A stretch of DNA of 64,000 nucleotides from Streptomyces mangrovisoli (lineage in GTDB: Bacteria; Actinomycetota; Actinomycetes; Streptomycetales; Streptomycetaceae). Below the pieces are notes generated by a model, which searched no databases, was not told the origin of the DNA, and saw nothing but the letters and a program-made list of their open reading frames with translations. A program made the position numbers and the translations under genes. Positions 20,269-29,239 of this stretch are shown here, piece by piece. Each line of letters begins with the position of its first letter. The stretch's first letter is position 1. Location of the stretch: contig NZ_LAVA02000058.1 of the NCBI RefSeq assembly GCF_000974985.2, forward strand, positions 124,001 to 188,000, in the 5' to 3' direction.

Positions 20269-20796
20269 ATGGAAGATCTGGGACCCGTGGCCTGGCCACC
20301 CGCGCCGATCAGGACCGAGCGGCTCGTGCTCCGTGAGCCCGAGACCCGCGACCGTCCGGTCTTCGTCGAGCTGCACGCCTCGCCGGAGGTGCACAGCTTT
20401 CTCGGTGGCCCCCGGCCACGTGCCGAGCTGGAGCGGGAGATGCCCGAGGCGCCCGGGAAATGGCCCGGGAGCTTCGTCGTCGAACGCGACGGGGACATGA
20501 TCGGCCAGGTCCTGCTGCGGAGGGCGACGGAACACCGCCGCCCGGCCGCCGCGGGGAAGGTCGATCTCGGTTACCTGTTCCTGCCGCGGGCGTGGGGGCT
20601 CGGATACGCGGCCGAGGCCTGCACGGCGGCGCTCGGCTGGCTCGCCGACGTCCTTCCCGGCGAGCCGGTCGTCCTCACCACGCAGACCGCCAACACCGCC
20701 TCGATGCGGCTCGCGGCGAAGCTGGGGTTCACGGAGGTGGAGCGGTTCGAGGCCTGGGACGCCGAACAGTGGCTCGGGATACGGGCCCCGGCCTGA
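20269..20796 (+). CDS. GNAT N-acetyltransferase, RimJ/RimL type
   Basis: 175 residues. The opening IRTERLVLREPETRDRP is typical of ribosomal-protein-acetyltransferase-like GNATs, and the acetyl-CoA motif A is RAWGLGYAAEA. The C-terminal NTASMRLAAKLGFTEVERF completes the fold. No ribosome site is evident and TTAGCG lies close to the ATG, so it may be leaderless. Target unknown. Confidence 0.9.
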   Translation: MEDLGPVAWPPAPIRTERLVLREPETRDRPVFVELHASPEVHSFLGGPRPRAELEREMPEAPGKWPGSFVVERDGDMIGQVLLRRATEHRRPAAAGKVDLGYLFLPRAWGLGYAAEACTAALGWLADVLPGEPVVLTTQTANTASMRLAAKLGFTEVERFEAWDAEQWLGIRAPA

Positions 20797-20982
20797 GCCT
20801 TGGCCCCTTCGACGGACTCGGCCCCGTCAGCGGACTCGGCCCCGGCTCCGGCTCCGGACTCGGCCCCGTCGCCTGTCTCGGTCCCGACCCCGGCCCCGGA
20901 CTCGCCGTCCCGTTGAGCCGGGGCACCGCCGCCCCGCCCCCGCGCTCCTCAAAGCGGAGATCGCGCCCCGTATTCTCGGAGC
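20797..20982. repeat. Low-complexity gap with repeated GGACTCGGCCCCG
   Basis: Between the GNAT and TetR genes the sequence repeats GGACTCGGCCCCG three times with related C/G-rich words up to about 20910. The TetR promoter follows: TATTCT lies 6 bp before its ATG. Confidence 0.6.
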
Positions 20983-21579
20983 ATGGCCGGGGCAGAGACA
21001 CAGCGGGCGGAGCGGGGACCGGGACGGCCCCGGCAGGAACGGGTCACGGACGACACCCTCGACGCGGTGATCGAGCTGGTCACCGAGAAGGGCGTGAAGG
21101 CCGTGACCATGGATGCCGTGGCCGCGCGTGCCGGGGTGAGCAAACCCGCCATCTACCGGCGCTGGCCGTCCAAGCAGGCACTGATCATCGCGGCGGCCGA
21201 GTCCCGGATCGGCCCGCTCACGGTGCCGGACCTGGGTGACATCCGCGCCGAACTCCGCGAGGTGCTGACGGCGCGCCTGACGGCGTACCGGCTGCCGGGT
21301 ACGGCACGGCTGCTGACGGAGCTGATGACCGCGGCCGCCGAGGCGGGCGGTCCGCAGGTGGCGTACGGCGACTACACCGAGCGGATCATGTCCGAGACGC
21401 GCCGCATCCTCCAGCGGGGCATCGCCCGGGGCGAGGTGCGGCCCGAGGTGGACATCCGGTCGGCCGCCACCCTCGTGGCGGCGCCGCTGGTCTACCGGCT
21501 GCTGGCCGAGCGCGAGCTGCCGAACGCGCGGTTCGTCGACGACCTGGTGGACATGGTCGTCCGGGCCGTCGGGCCCTGA
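20983..21579 (+). CDS. TetR/AcrR family regulator
   Basis: 198 residues. The N-terminal helix-turn-helix reads VTMDAVAARAGVSKPAIYRRWPSKQALI (about 41-68), followed by an all-helical ligand domain matching the TetR_C group with RHILxRGIARGEVRPE-like text near residue 145. TATTCT six bp before the ATG suggests a leaderless transcript. It is convergent with the MFS gene at 21684; target genes are not obvious. Confidence 0.93.
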   Translation: MAGAETQRAERGPGRPRQERVTDDTLDAVIELVTEKGVKAVTMDAVAARAGVSKPAIYRRWPSKQALIIAAAESRIGPLTVPDLGDIRAELREVLTARLTAYRLPGTARLLTELMTAAAEAGGPQVAYGDYTERIMSETRRILQRGIARGEVRPEVDIRSAATLVAAPLVYRLLAERELPNARFVDDLVDMVVRAVGP

Positions 21580-21653
21580 GCGACATCGAGCGCTCCGGGG
21601 CCCGAGCGGCATCGAGCGCTCCGGGCCCTGAACGGCATCGAGCCGGCCGCGGG
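21575..21653. repeat. 26-bp direct repeat, three imperfect copies
   Basis: The TetR stop lies within the first of three units containing GCGGCATCGAGCGCTCCGGG-like text; the third unit is diverged. The last copy runs into a terminator hairpin. Confidence 0.7.
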
Positions 21654-21668
21654 GTGCGCGGCCGGCTC
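21640..21668. terminator. Bidirectional terminator between TetR and MFS genes
   Basis: Perfect 12-bp stem GAGCCGGCCGCG / CGCGGCCGGCTC around GGGTG, located between two convergent genes. Confidence 0.8.
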
Positions 21669-21683
21669 CGTTACGGGCGTCGG

Positions 21684-23060
21684 TCACCTTGCCAGGCGGC
21701 GGGCGTCCGCGGCGGGATCGATGAGCGCCACGGCCGCCACGCCTCCGACGGCGAGCAGGACGGCCGCCAGGACGACGGCGTTCCCGTAGCCCGCGCCGCC
21801 CCGGAGGTCGATCAGGTATCCCGTCAGCGCGGGGGCGACCAGGCCGGCCAGGGTGACCGCCGCGTTCATGAGGCCGAGCGCGCCACCGCGGCGACGCTGC
21901 GGGACGAGTTCGGCGACCGACGTCACCGCCACCGTCGACATGGCCCCGGACAGGCCGAAGCCCACCAGCAGGAGCAGTACGGTGAGCGGACCGCGCCCGG
22001 TCTGCGAGAGGACGCCGCAGCCGGCCGCCGACACGAGCAGGGTGATGCCGCCGAGGCGGCCCCGCGCCCATCGGCTGCCCACGCCACGCCGTAGCAGCCA
22101 CCCGGTCGCCGCCGCCTGGGCCAAGAGCGCCACGCCGTTGACCGCCCAGATCCCCGCGACGACGGCGGCGGAGGCGGAGGCCGAGTAGCCCAGGCCGTCC
22201 TTCAGGTAGGAGGGCACCCACACCAGCGACAGCGCGATCATCCAGTACGTGCCGAAGTAGCCGACCGTGGCGCCGATCCAGGTCCGGGTGGCCAGGATGC
22301 GGCGGTACGAGGGGGCGGGCGAGGTCGCCGCGTCGGCACCGTGGAGCTCGGCGGGGCGGGGGGCGGCGACGTCCGCGGAGTCGTTCACGGGGTCGTCCGC
22401 GGAGTCGCGCGCCGAGCCGCCCGCGGGGTCGTCCGCGCGCGCGGGGCGGTCCTTGCCCAGGGCGGCCCATGCCGCCGCCCACACCACGCCGACGACGGCG
22501 ACCACCGCGAAGGCGGCGCGCCAGCCGTGATGCTCGATGACCCAGGTGAGGCCCGGTGCGGCGAGCACCACTCCGAGCGTGACGCCGACGCTGATCAGCG
22601 CACCCGGCAGATTGCGGCGGTGGTCGGGGAACCATGCCAACGCGGTGTGCTGGGCGACGGGAAAGGCGGGGCCCTCCGCGGCGCCCAGCACGATCCGCGA
22701 GACGACCAGCGCCGCCACCCCGCCGCCCAGGGCCATCGGGGTCTGGGTGAGCGACCAGGCGACCGCCATGCCCAGGAGCAGCCACCGTGGCCGCACCCGG
22801 TCCGCGAGCAGTCCGCCCAGCGCGCCGGACAGGGAGAACAGCAGGAAGAACGCGCTGTTGGCCAGGCCGAACCCGGTCGCGGACAGGCCCAGGTCGTGCC
22901 GTATCCGATCGGCGGCCAAACCCAGGACGGACTTGTCGGCGAAGTTGACCATCATGAATGCCACCAGCAGACCGGTGACGGTCCATGCCCGCCGTCGGTG
23001 GCTGCGGCTCGCCGCCACGGGGTCGGCGAGGGGGGCGAGGGTGAGATCGGTGTTGGGCAC
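21684..23060 (-). CDS. MFS transporter, anion:cation symporter (ACS)-like
   Basis: 458 residues from a GTG at 23060 with CGGAG upstream. The opening VAFMMVNFADKSVLGLAADRIRHDLGLS is typical of the ACS group, which imports organic acids, sugar acids and similar anions. Twelve hydrophobic segments are visible, split by a long hydrophilic loop near residues 200-250 (DRPARADDPAGG region). It is divergent from the TauD-like gene, and the shared 274-bp region suggests common regulation: it may import the substrate of that enzyme. Confidence 0.9.
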   Translation of the reverse strand: MPNTDLTLAPLADPVAASRSHRRRAWTVTGLLVAFMMVNFADKSVLGLAADRIRHDLGLSATGFGLANSAFFLLFSLSGALGGLLADRVRPRWLLLGMAVAWSLTQTPMALGGGVAALVVSRIVLGAAEGPAFPVAQHTALAWFPDHRRNLPGALISVGVTLGVVLAAPGLTWVIEHHGWRAAFAVVAVVGVVWAAAWAALGKDRPARADDPAGGSARDSADDPVNDSADVAAPRPAELHGADAATSPAPSYRRILATRTWIGATVGYFGTYWMIALSLVWVPSYLKDGLGYSASASAAVVAGIWAVNGVALLAQAAATGWLLRRGVGSRWARGRLGGITLLVSAAGCGVLSQTGRGPLTVLLLLVGFGLSGAMSTVAVTSVAELVPQRRRGGALGLMNAAVTLAGLVAPALTGYLIDLRGGAGYGNAVVLAAVLLAVGGVAAVALIDPAADARRLAR

Positions 23061-23189
23061 GAAGGCTCCGCGAGGGTAGCTGCTCCAGGGCAGGCGAGGT
23101 CGGCGGGCAACACGAGGAACGGGCGACGCGAGGGCGCACGCCGACGGATCGGTGCGCGCGGGCGCTCACCGGTCATCGCGGCGAGGAAA

Positions 23190-23306
23190 TCGTTACGTGC
23201 AGTATCAATATGCCGCGGCCCGACGACAAGACCCAGCAGCGTACTGGAATATTCTCCGCCCCGCTCTTGCCAGACCCTTCCCCGATATCGATACTCCTCG
23301 TAACGA
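23190..23306. promoter_or_regulatory. Divergent promoter region with an inverted-repeat pair
   Basis: Between the MFS and dioxygenase starts the base composition turns AT-rich. TCGTTACG (23190-23197) and its reverse complement CGTAACGA (23299-23306) flank the region; they could be distant operator halves. No cognate regulator is adjacent. Confidence 0.4.
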
Positions 23307-23334
23307 ATTCCAGGATGCGCTCAAGGAGGACCGC

Positions 23335-24258
23335 ATGGCGACCGTGGGAACCGACAAGAACCCCCTGCTGGAGAAGCCGCTCATCCACTTCGGGCGGCGG
23401 GTGCTGGACCGGACCGCGCCGGGCATGGCACCGGCCGAGTACCGCCTCCTCCACCTCACGCCGATGACCGCGCACATCGGCGCCGAGATCGACGGCGTCG
23501 ACCTGTCCCGGCCGATCGGCGAGGACCTCGCGCACGAACTGCGGCAGGCGCTGCTGGAGTGGAAGGTGATCTTCTTCCGCGACCAGCACGCCTTCGACGA
23601 GGCCGCCCACCTGGCCCTGGCCGCGGTGTGGGGCGAGCCGGAGCCCAACCCGTTCTTCCCCAAGGGCGACACCCTCGGCGTATCACGGCTCGCGAAGGAC
23701 GCGACGGCGGTGGGACAGGAGAACATCTGGCACAGCGACCACTCGTTCATGGCCGCACCCGCCCTGGGCTCCGTGCTCCGCTCGATCGAGGTGCCGGCGG
23801 CCGGCGGCGACACGATGTGGGCCGACATGGGCGCCGCCTACGACAACCTCGGCGCCGAGATGAAGGCGCGCGTCGAGGGCCTGACCGCCGTGCACGACTG
23901 GGAACCCAGCTGGGGCACCTTCATGACGCCGGAGCAGATCACGGCGCTGCGCTCGACCCTGCCGACGGTCGAACACCCGGTCGTCGTACGGCATCCGCGC
24001 ACCGGCCGCAGGACCTTGTACGTCAACGAGCCCTTCACCACCCGGATCGTGGGTCTGCCCGAGGACGAGAGCCGCGAACTCCTCCACGAACTGGGGCTCC
24101 AGGCACGCGTCCCCGAGTTCCAGGTGCGGTTCCGCTGGCAGCCCGACTCCATCGCGATCTGGGACAACATCGCCGTCCAGCACTACGCGATCAACGACTA
24201 CTACCCCCAGCGCCGCGTGATGGAGCGCATCGCGATCGCGGGCGTCCCGCTGTCCTGA
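23335..24258 (+). CDS. TauD/TfdA-family Fe(II)/2-oxoglutarate dioxygenase
   Basis: 307 residues from the ATG preceded by AAGGAGGA. The iron ligands are His133 and Asp135 in WHSDHSF and His283 in QHYAINDYYPQRR, whose arginines would bind 2-oxoglutarate. The N-terminal ITPMTAHIGAEIDGVDLS-like segment matches taurine and alkylsulfate dioxygenases. The family hydroxylates taurine, alkyl sulfates, phenoxyacetates and others, releasing sulfite, sulfate or a phenol plus an aldehyde. The downstream aldehyde dehydrogenase fits oxidation of that aldehyde. The exact substrate is not deducible. Confidence 0.92.
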   Translation: MATVGTDKNPLLEKPLIHFGRRVLDRTAPGMAPAEYRLLHLTPMTAHIGAEIDGVDLSRPIGEDLAHELRQALLEWKVIFFRDQHAFDEAAHLALAAVWGEPEPNPFFPKGDTLGVSRLAKDATAVGQENIWHSDHSFMAAPALGSVLRSIEVPAAGGDTMWADMGAAYDNLGAEMKARVEGLTAVHDWEPSWGTFMTPEQITALRSTLPTVEHPVVVRHPRTGRRTLYVNEPFTTRIVGLPEDESRELLHELGLQARVPEFQVRFRWQPDSIAIWDNIAVQHYAINDYYPQRRVMERIAIAGVPLS

Positions 24259-24301
24259 CGATCCGCGCCCCATGCCCCCGCCCGGCCCGTCAAGGAGAAC
24301 C

Positions 24302-26011
24302 GTGACCAGCCCCACCCTCGACACGATCGGCCTCGACCGCGCGCTGAACGAACTGCGCCACAACGCCCGGTCCTGGACGGCCGCTTCACTCGCCGAACGC
24401 ATCGGTCTGCTCGAACGGCTGCTGCCCCGCATCCGGGACACCGCGGCGGACCTCGCCGGGGCGGGGGCCCGCGCCAAGGGATACGAGCCCGACTCCCCCT
24501 GGGCCGCGGAGGACTGGACCGGCGGCCCGTGGGCGCTGGCCCAACACGTCAGCGCACGGCTGCATGTTTTGCGCCGCCTCGCCGCCGGCCGCGCACCGCT
24601 CCCGGAGGGCGCGGTGCGCGAGCGGGACGGCCGCACCCGGGTGACGGTGTTCCCCGCCGCCGCCTTCGACAGGCTGCTCCTCAACGGCTACTCGGCCGAG
24701 GTGCGGATACGGGCCGGGGTCTCGGCCGACCAGGTACGCAGGCGGGCGGCCGCACCGTACCGTCGGCGCGGCGTGCAACACCCCGGGGTGGCTCTGGTGC
24801 TGGGCGCCGGGAACGTCGCCTCCCTCACGGCGACCGACATCCTCCACAAGCTGTACGCCGAAGGGCAGGCGGTCCTCGCCAAGATGAACCCCGTCAACGC
24901 CTATCTGCGCCCCCACTTCGAGCGGATCTTCGCCGAGTTCATCGAGCGCGGGTGGGTGCGGTTCGTGGACGGCGGCCCCGCCGAGGGCGCCTACCTCACC
25001 GCCCACGACGACGTGGACTCCCTCCACGTGACGGGCAGCGACCGTACCCACGACGCCATCGTGTGGGGCACCGACGAGCACGCCGAACGCCGGCGGGCCG
25101 CGGACACCCCCCTCGTGGACAAACCGTTCACGAGTGAGCTGGGCGGGGTCAGTCCATGCGTCGTGGTGCCGGGGCCGTGGAGCCGGGCCGACTTCCGCTA
25201 CCAGGCGGAGCACATCGTGACGAGCAAGATGAACAACTCCGGCCACAACTGCATCGCCAGCCAGGTCCTGGTGGTGCCCCGCACCTGGGACGGCACCGAG
25301 CGGCTGCTCGAGGAGATCAGACGGGTCCTGCACGCCCTCCCCTCCCGCACGGACTACTACCCCGGAGCCGACCGCCGCCTCGGGGCCGTCCTGGCGGCGC
25401 ATCCGCGAGCCGAGCGCCTCGCCGGCGACGGCCGGATCCTGGTCCCGGACATCACCGACCACGACGACCCGCTCCTGACCGAGGAGGTGTTCGCCAGCGC
25501 CCTGGGCGTCGTGCGCCTGCCCGGCGAGACCCCCGCGCAGTTCCTGCGACACGCCACCGACTTCTGCAACGACGTCCTGCCCGGCACGCTGGGCGCCACC
25601 GTGATCGTGCATCCCCGCACCGAGCGAGCCCACTCCGAGGCGTTCGCCTCGGCACTGGACGAACTGCGCTACGGCACCATCGGCGTCAACTCCTGGTCCG
25701 CGGTCGGGTTCCTGCTCGGGTACACCCCGTGGGGCGCCCACCCCGGCCACACCCGGCAGGCGATCGGCAGCGGCACCGGCTTCGTCAACAACGCGTTCAT
25801 GCTCACGGACGTGGAAAAGACCGTCGTACGCGCACCGTTCGCCCCCGCACCCCGCGGACTCCTCACCGGCAGCCCCTCGCTGTCCCCCAAGCCGCCGTAC
25901 TACGTCACCAGCCGCACGGGCCTCACGACCGTCGAACGGGTCACCCGCTTCACCACCCAGCCGCACTGGGCCCGGCTGCCTCCGATCCTCTCCTCCGCCC
26001 TGCGCGCGTGA
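24302..26011 (+). CDS. Aldehyde dehydrogenase superfamily protein
   Basis: 569 residues from a GTG with AAGGAGAAC directly before it. It carries the aldehyde dehydrogenase core: Cys317 in NNSGHNCIASQ as nucleophile, Glu279 in ELGGVSP, and LVLGAGNVASLTATD as the cofactor loop. The ~120-residue N-terminal extension and the overall length are larger than ordinary 480-500-residue enzymes. It follows the dioxygenase by 43 bp and probably oxidises, or exchanges on CoA, the aldehyde that reaction releases. Confidence 0.85.
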   Translation: MTSPTLDTIGLDRALNELRHNARSWTAASLAERIGLLERLLPRIRDTAADLAGAGARAKGYEPDSPWAAEDWTGGPWALAQHVSARLHVLRRLAAGRAPLPEGAVRERDGRTRVTVFPAAAFDRLLLNGYSAEVRIRAGVSADQVRRRAAAPYRRRGVQHPGVALVLGAGNVASLTATDILHKLYAEGQAVLAKMNPVNAYLRPHFERIFAEFIERGWVRFVDGGPAEGAYLTAHDDVDSLHVTGSDRTHDAIVWGTDEHAERRRAADTPLVDKPFTSELGGVSPCVVVPGPWSRADFRYQAEHIVTSKMNNSGHNCIASQVLVVPRTWDGTERLLEEIRRVLHALPSRTDYYPGADRRLGAVLAAHPRAERLAGDGRILVPDITDHDDPLLTEEVFASALGVVRLPGETPAQFLRHATDFCNDVLPGTLGATVIVHPRTERAHSEAFASALDELRYGTIGVNSWSAVGFLLGYTPWGAHPGHTRQAIGSGTGFVNNAFMLTDVEKTVVRAPFAPAPRGLLTGSPSLSPKPPYYVTSRTGLTTVERVTRFTTQPHWARLPPILSSALRA

Positions 26012-26063
26012 CCGCCGGCGCCCGCGGCACATACCTGCCTCGTGTACGGGAGCCGGCCGCCGC

Positions 26064-26609
26064 CTACTGGACGCGGATGTGCACGGTCTGCTGCGGGATC
26101 CTGTTCCGTGCCGCCTGTGCCTGCAACTGGTCGACCAGTTCGGACTGCGATCCCAGGACGGAGAACGTCAGGGACGGCGCCCCTCGCCGGGTCAGTTCGA
26201 CGCGGTGGCTCACCGTGAACAGCCAGGCGCCGTACGTGCGCTTCAGACGGGTCACGTCCGCCCACGCCACCGCGGCCCGCAGCGCGCCGAACTGGTCGGT
26301 GAGGACCAGGCCGTCGGCGTAGAGGTAGCACCTGTTCAACTCCAGGGCGGCGGAGGCGCGGCGCCACCCCAGCCTGAGGCAGAACCAGACGAGCAGCACC
26401 CCCGCCACGACCGCCAACCTGAACAGCACCGATGGAGGCCTCGTGATGAGCAGCATGCCGAACGCCAGCACGCCCAGCGCGGCGATCGTCCGCCACGCCA
26501 TCTGCCCGAGCGCACCCGGCACCCCCGTGACGGCGTAGGTCCGGTACCCGCCGCCGAATCCGATCTCTCGCGCGCGCTGTTGCAGCCCGGCACGCCGTTT
26601 CTGGGACAA
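26064..26609 (-). CDS. YcxB-like membrane protein
   Basis: 181 residues from a TTG start with GAGGAG about 8 nt upstream. Two adjacent membrane segments (about 40-80) are followed by a cytoplasmic beta-rich part (LYADGLVLTDQFGALRAAVAWADVTRL...) that resembles the YcxB C-terminal, PH-like domain. Function unknown; convergent with the aldehyde dehydrogenase gene. Confidence 0.75.
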   Translation of the reverse strand: MSQKRRAGLQQRAREIGFGGGYRTYAVTGVPGALGQMAWRTIAALGVLAFGMLLITRPPSVLFRLAVVAGVLLVWFCLRLGWRRASAALELNRCYLYADGLVLTDQFGALRAAVAWADVTRLKRTYGAWLFTVSHRVELTRRGAPSLTFSVLGSQSELVDQLQAQAARNRIPQQTVHIRVQ

Positions 26610-26750
26610 CCCGTCTTCTCCTCACCCCGATGCGCCGCCCGCCCCGACGGCCGACCGCGTCGTCCACCGTCCCAGTGCGCGCTCCCGCGTCCATCAGGGG
26701 AAGCACTGAATCCACCACGTAGAAACGGCGAGTGGGCCCCGCGCCGCCCC

Positions 26751-27116
26751 TCAGGCGGGGTGCCGGTCGGCGGACAGGAGCCATCGCCGGCGGCGGCGCT
26801 CCGTGACGAGGGTGGCACCGACGAGGACCCACACGAGGACCGCCGCGTACGTGGGCCAGGCGAACCACGCGGCGATCGCGGCCGCGGCGAGCTGGAGCAG
26901 CACGAGCAGGACCGTGACCCACCCCGGGACGGGAACGATCACCTGTGCCTTGTCCCCCGGGGTGGCGAGGACGGTCGGCAGACCGATCAGCACGACCACG
27001 GCGAGGGCGGCGAGCGGCCACGAGTACGCGGACAGCGCCCACGGGGTGGCCACCCAGGCGACGAGTTCGGTGGTGAAGCGCAGCGCGGATGCGACGCGGT
27101 CGTCCGGTCTCTCCAA
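26751..27116 (-). CDS. YrdB-family (DUF2568) small membrane protein
   Basis: 121 residues from a TTG preceded by GGGGGGA. Four hydrophobic segments with SALRFTTELVAWVATPWALSAYSW at the start and a short Arg-rich tail match the YrdB/DUF2568 pattern. Function unknown. It is divergent from the GH3 gene. Confidence 0.8.
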   Translation of the reverse strand: MERPDDRVASALRFTTELVAWVATPWALSAYSWPLAALAVVVLIGLPTVLATPGDKAQVIVPVPGWVTVLLVLLQLAAAAIAAWFAWPTYAAVLVWVLVGATLVTERRRRRWLLSADRHPA

Positions 27117-27301
27117 CGCGGTCCCCCCGTGAGAAGTGTTGAACCACCGGCGGGCGATCATACGACGATTCGTGCCGCGACGAGCACAAAGGGCGCACAC
27201 AGCTGAATGGCTGTACGTTTGGTCGGACGGGACGAGTGACCGTCGTCTGCGGCCGCCCAAGGGGTACCCGGTCCGCACTGGGCGTGCCGCGAGGGGCTTA
27301 C

Positions 27302-28651
27302 ATGACATCGCAGCAGGCGCCGAAGCAGCGCTCGAAGAGGATGCGGGTGGCCTTGCCGATCCCCGTGCTGACGCTCTCGTTGGCCGCCGCGGGTCTGACG
27401 GGCGCGTGCACGTCGCAGGCGGCCGACCGTTCGCAGGCGCCCGCCTCCGCGAGCGGGACCACGGCCCGGACCATCACCACGGGCACGGCCGGGACCGCGA
27501 CCGGCGGTGCGACCAGGACCGCGAGCAGCAGCGCACCCGCGTCCGCGACCAGTCGCGCCGCGACGACCGCGACGAGCAGCGCGGCGAAGAACGCCGCCAC
27601 GACCTGCGTCGACAAGGTCTACGGCGGTATGACGGCCGCGCAGCGCGTCGGTCAGCTCTTCATGGGTTCCGTCACGCCGTCCAAGCCGAGTCAGCAGCAG
27701 ATCCAGCTGATGCGTCAGTACCACGTCGGGTCGGTGTTCCTCGCCGGGCGCAGCACCGCGGGCACCACGGCGACCAGGACGCTCGTCAACAGCCTCCAGG
27801 CGAAGGCCGACACCGTGGCAGGTCGTCGCCTGCCCCTGCTGGTCTCCACCGACCAGGAGGGCGGCCAGGTGCAGGTGCTGTCCGGCCCGGGGTTCTCGAC
27901 CATGCCGAGCGCGCTCGTGCAGGGCTCCTGGTCGACGTCGTATCTGCGCAACGCGGCCACCACCTGGGGCAAGCAGCTCAAGTCGGCCGGGGTGAACCTC
28001 AACCTGGCGCCCGTGGCCGATGTCGTGCCGGCCGCTCTGGGCCGCAACAACGCCCCGATCGGCCGCTACGACCGCGAGTTCGGGCACACGGCCGCGACGG
28101 TGACCCCGCACAGCAACGCGTTCGCGGCCGGCATGGCGCAGGCGAAGGTGCTGGCCACGCTCAAGCACTTCCCCGGGCTCGGCAATGTCCGCGGCAACAC
28201 CGACACGACGGCGAATGTGGTCGACTCGGTGACGACGACCACGAGTTCGAGCCTCGAACCGTTCCGCTCGGGGATCAAGGCGGGCGCCCCGTTCGTCATG
28301 ATCTCCTCGGCCATCTACAGCAAGATCGACGCGAAGCACCAGGCCGTGTTCTCCTCGACGGTCATCCAGGGGATGCTCCGCAAGAACATGGGGTTCAAGG
28401 GTGTCGTGATCTCGGACGACATCGGCCGCGCGGTGGCCGTGAAGGCCGTGTCCCCGGGCAACCGGGCCGTCAACTTCCTGTCGGCGGGCGGTGACGTGGT
28501 GCTGACCGTCGACCCGAGCCTGATCCCCGCCATGACGACGGCGGTGCAGAACCGCATGGCGCAGAGCTCGGCCTTCCGGACGCAGGTGAGCCAGAGCGTC
28601 CATCGCGTGCTGACGGCGAAGCAGCAGGAGGGACTGCTGACCTGCGGCTGA
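27302..28651 (+). CDS. GH3 (NagZ-like) lipoprotein
   Basis: 449 residues. A lipoprotein signal ends at Cys36 (GLTGAC), followed by a ~60-residue Ser/Thr/Ala linker and a GH3 N-terminal-type domain from about residue 105. VSTDQEGG (181-188), LAPVADV, KHFPG (288-292) and VISDD (369-373) are family motifs. In NagZ enzymes the loop after KHFPG carries a DSH catalytic dyad; here it reads NTDTT, without His. Expected role is beta-N-acetylglucosaminidase-like wall or glycan turnover at the cell surface, but catalytic details are uncertain. Confidence 0.88.
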   Translation: MTSQQAPKQRSKRMRVALPIPVLTLSLAAAGLTGACTSQAADRSQAPASASGTTARTITTGTAGTATGGATRTASSSAPASATSRAATTATSSAAKNAATTCVDKVYGGMTAAQRVGQLFMGSVTPSKPSQQQIQLMRQYHVGSVFLAGRSTAGTTATRTLVNSLQAKADTVAGRRLPLLVSTDQEGGQVQVLSGPGFSTMPSALVQGSWSTSYLRNAATTWGKQLKSAGVNLNLAPVADVVPAALGRNNAPIGRYDREFGHTAATVTPHSNAFAAGMAQAKVLATLKHFPGLGNVRGNTDTTANVVDSVTTTTSSSLEPFRSGIKAGAPFVMISSAIYSKIDAKHQAVFSSTVIQGMLRKNMGFKGVVISDDIGRAVAVKAVSPGNRAVNFLSAGGDVVLTVDPSLIPAMTTAVQNRMAQSSAFRTQVSQSVHRVLTAKQQEGLLTCG

Positions 28652-28659
28652 CGGCGCGC

Positions 28660-28705
28660 CGGCACCCGGCGTCGAGCCGAAAAGGATTTCGGCGGCCGGG
28701 TGCCG
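28660..28705 (+). terminator. Terminator hairpin after the GH3 gene
   Basis: Outer arms CGGCACCCGG (28660-28669) and CCGGGTGCCG (28696-28705) enclose a second perfect hairpin GCCGAAA-AGGA-TTTCGGC (28676-28693). Confidence 0.8.
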
Positions 28706-28723
28706 TCGCTCAGGATGACCGTC

Positions 28724-29239
28724 ATGCAGCACATCGAGTTCCTCACCTACCCCGTCGTCGGCCCGCGCTCCGAGCTCCTGTGGGGTATCCGCATCGACGG
28801 CAGGGATCTGCGGATGTACGCCGCCGACGCCACCCGCCCGCTGTGGCGGCGGGAGTTGGAGGACGACGGACCGCAGGAGCGGGAGCGCTTCGTGCTCACC
28901 CAGCACGGCGGCCTGTACGCCTCCGAGATCACCGACCCCGTACGCCACTTCCTCGGCGACCCGGCGCCCGAGTTCGCCCGGCCCGCCGACCCCGCGCTTC
29001 CGGTGCTGGGTTGCTCGTGCGGCATCTGGGGCTGCTGGCCGCTGCTGACGGTCATCGACGCCACACCCGAGACCGTCACCTGGTCCGCCTTCCGCCAGCC
29101 CTTCCGCGAGCAGTGGGGCGAACTGCCCATGGGCCCGTACGTCTTCGCCCGCACGGCGTACGAGGAGTCGCTAACCGCCCCGACCCGCCTCGCCGGTGAT
29201 CCGCTCGGGCACCTCTACGATCAACCCGTCACCGAGTAG
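28724..29239 (+). CDS. Conserved-looking protein with a CxC...C motif, function unknown
   Basis: 171 residues from the ATG at 28724 with AGGA 8 nt upstream; an ATG three codons earlier has no spaced ribosome site. Not recognised. It is soluble, acidic, and has a central cysteine cluster C97-S-C99-G-I-W-G-C104 that could bind a metal. Its 3' end overlaps the convergent formate dehydrogenase gene by 19 bp. The hairpin after the GH3 gene ends 18 bp before this start. Confidence 0.75.
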   Translation: MQHIEFLTYPVVGPRSELLWGIRIDGRDLRMYAADATRPLWRRELEDDGPQERERFVLTQHGGLYASEITDPVRHFLGDPAPEFARPADPALPVLGCSCGIWGCWPLLTVIDATPETVTWSAFRQPFREQWGELPMGPYVFARTAYEESLTAPTRLAGDPLGHLYDQPVTE

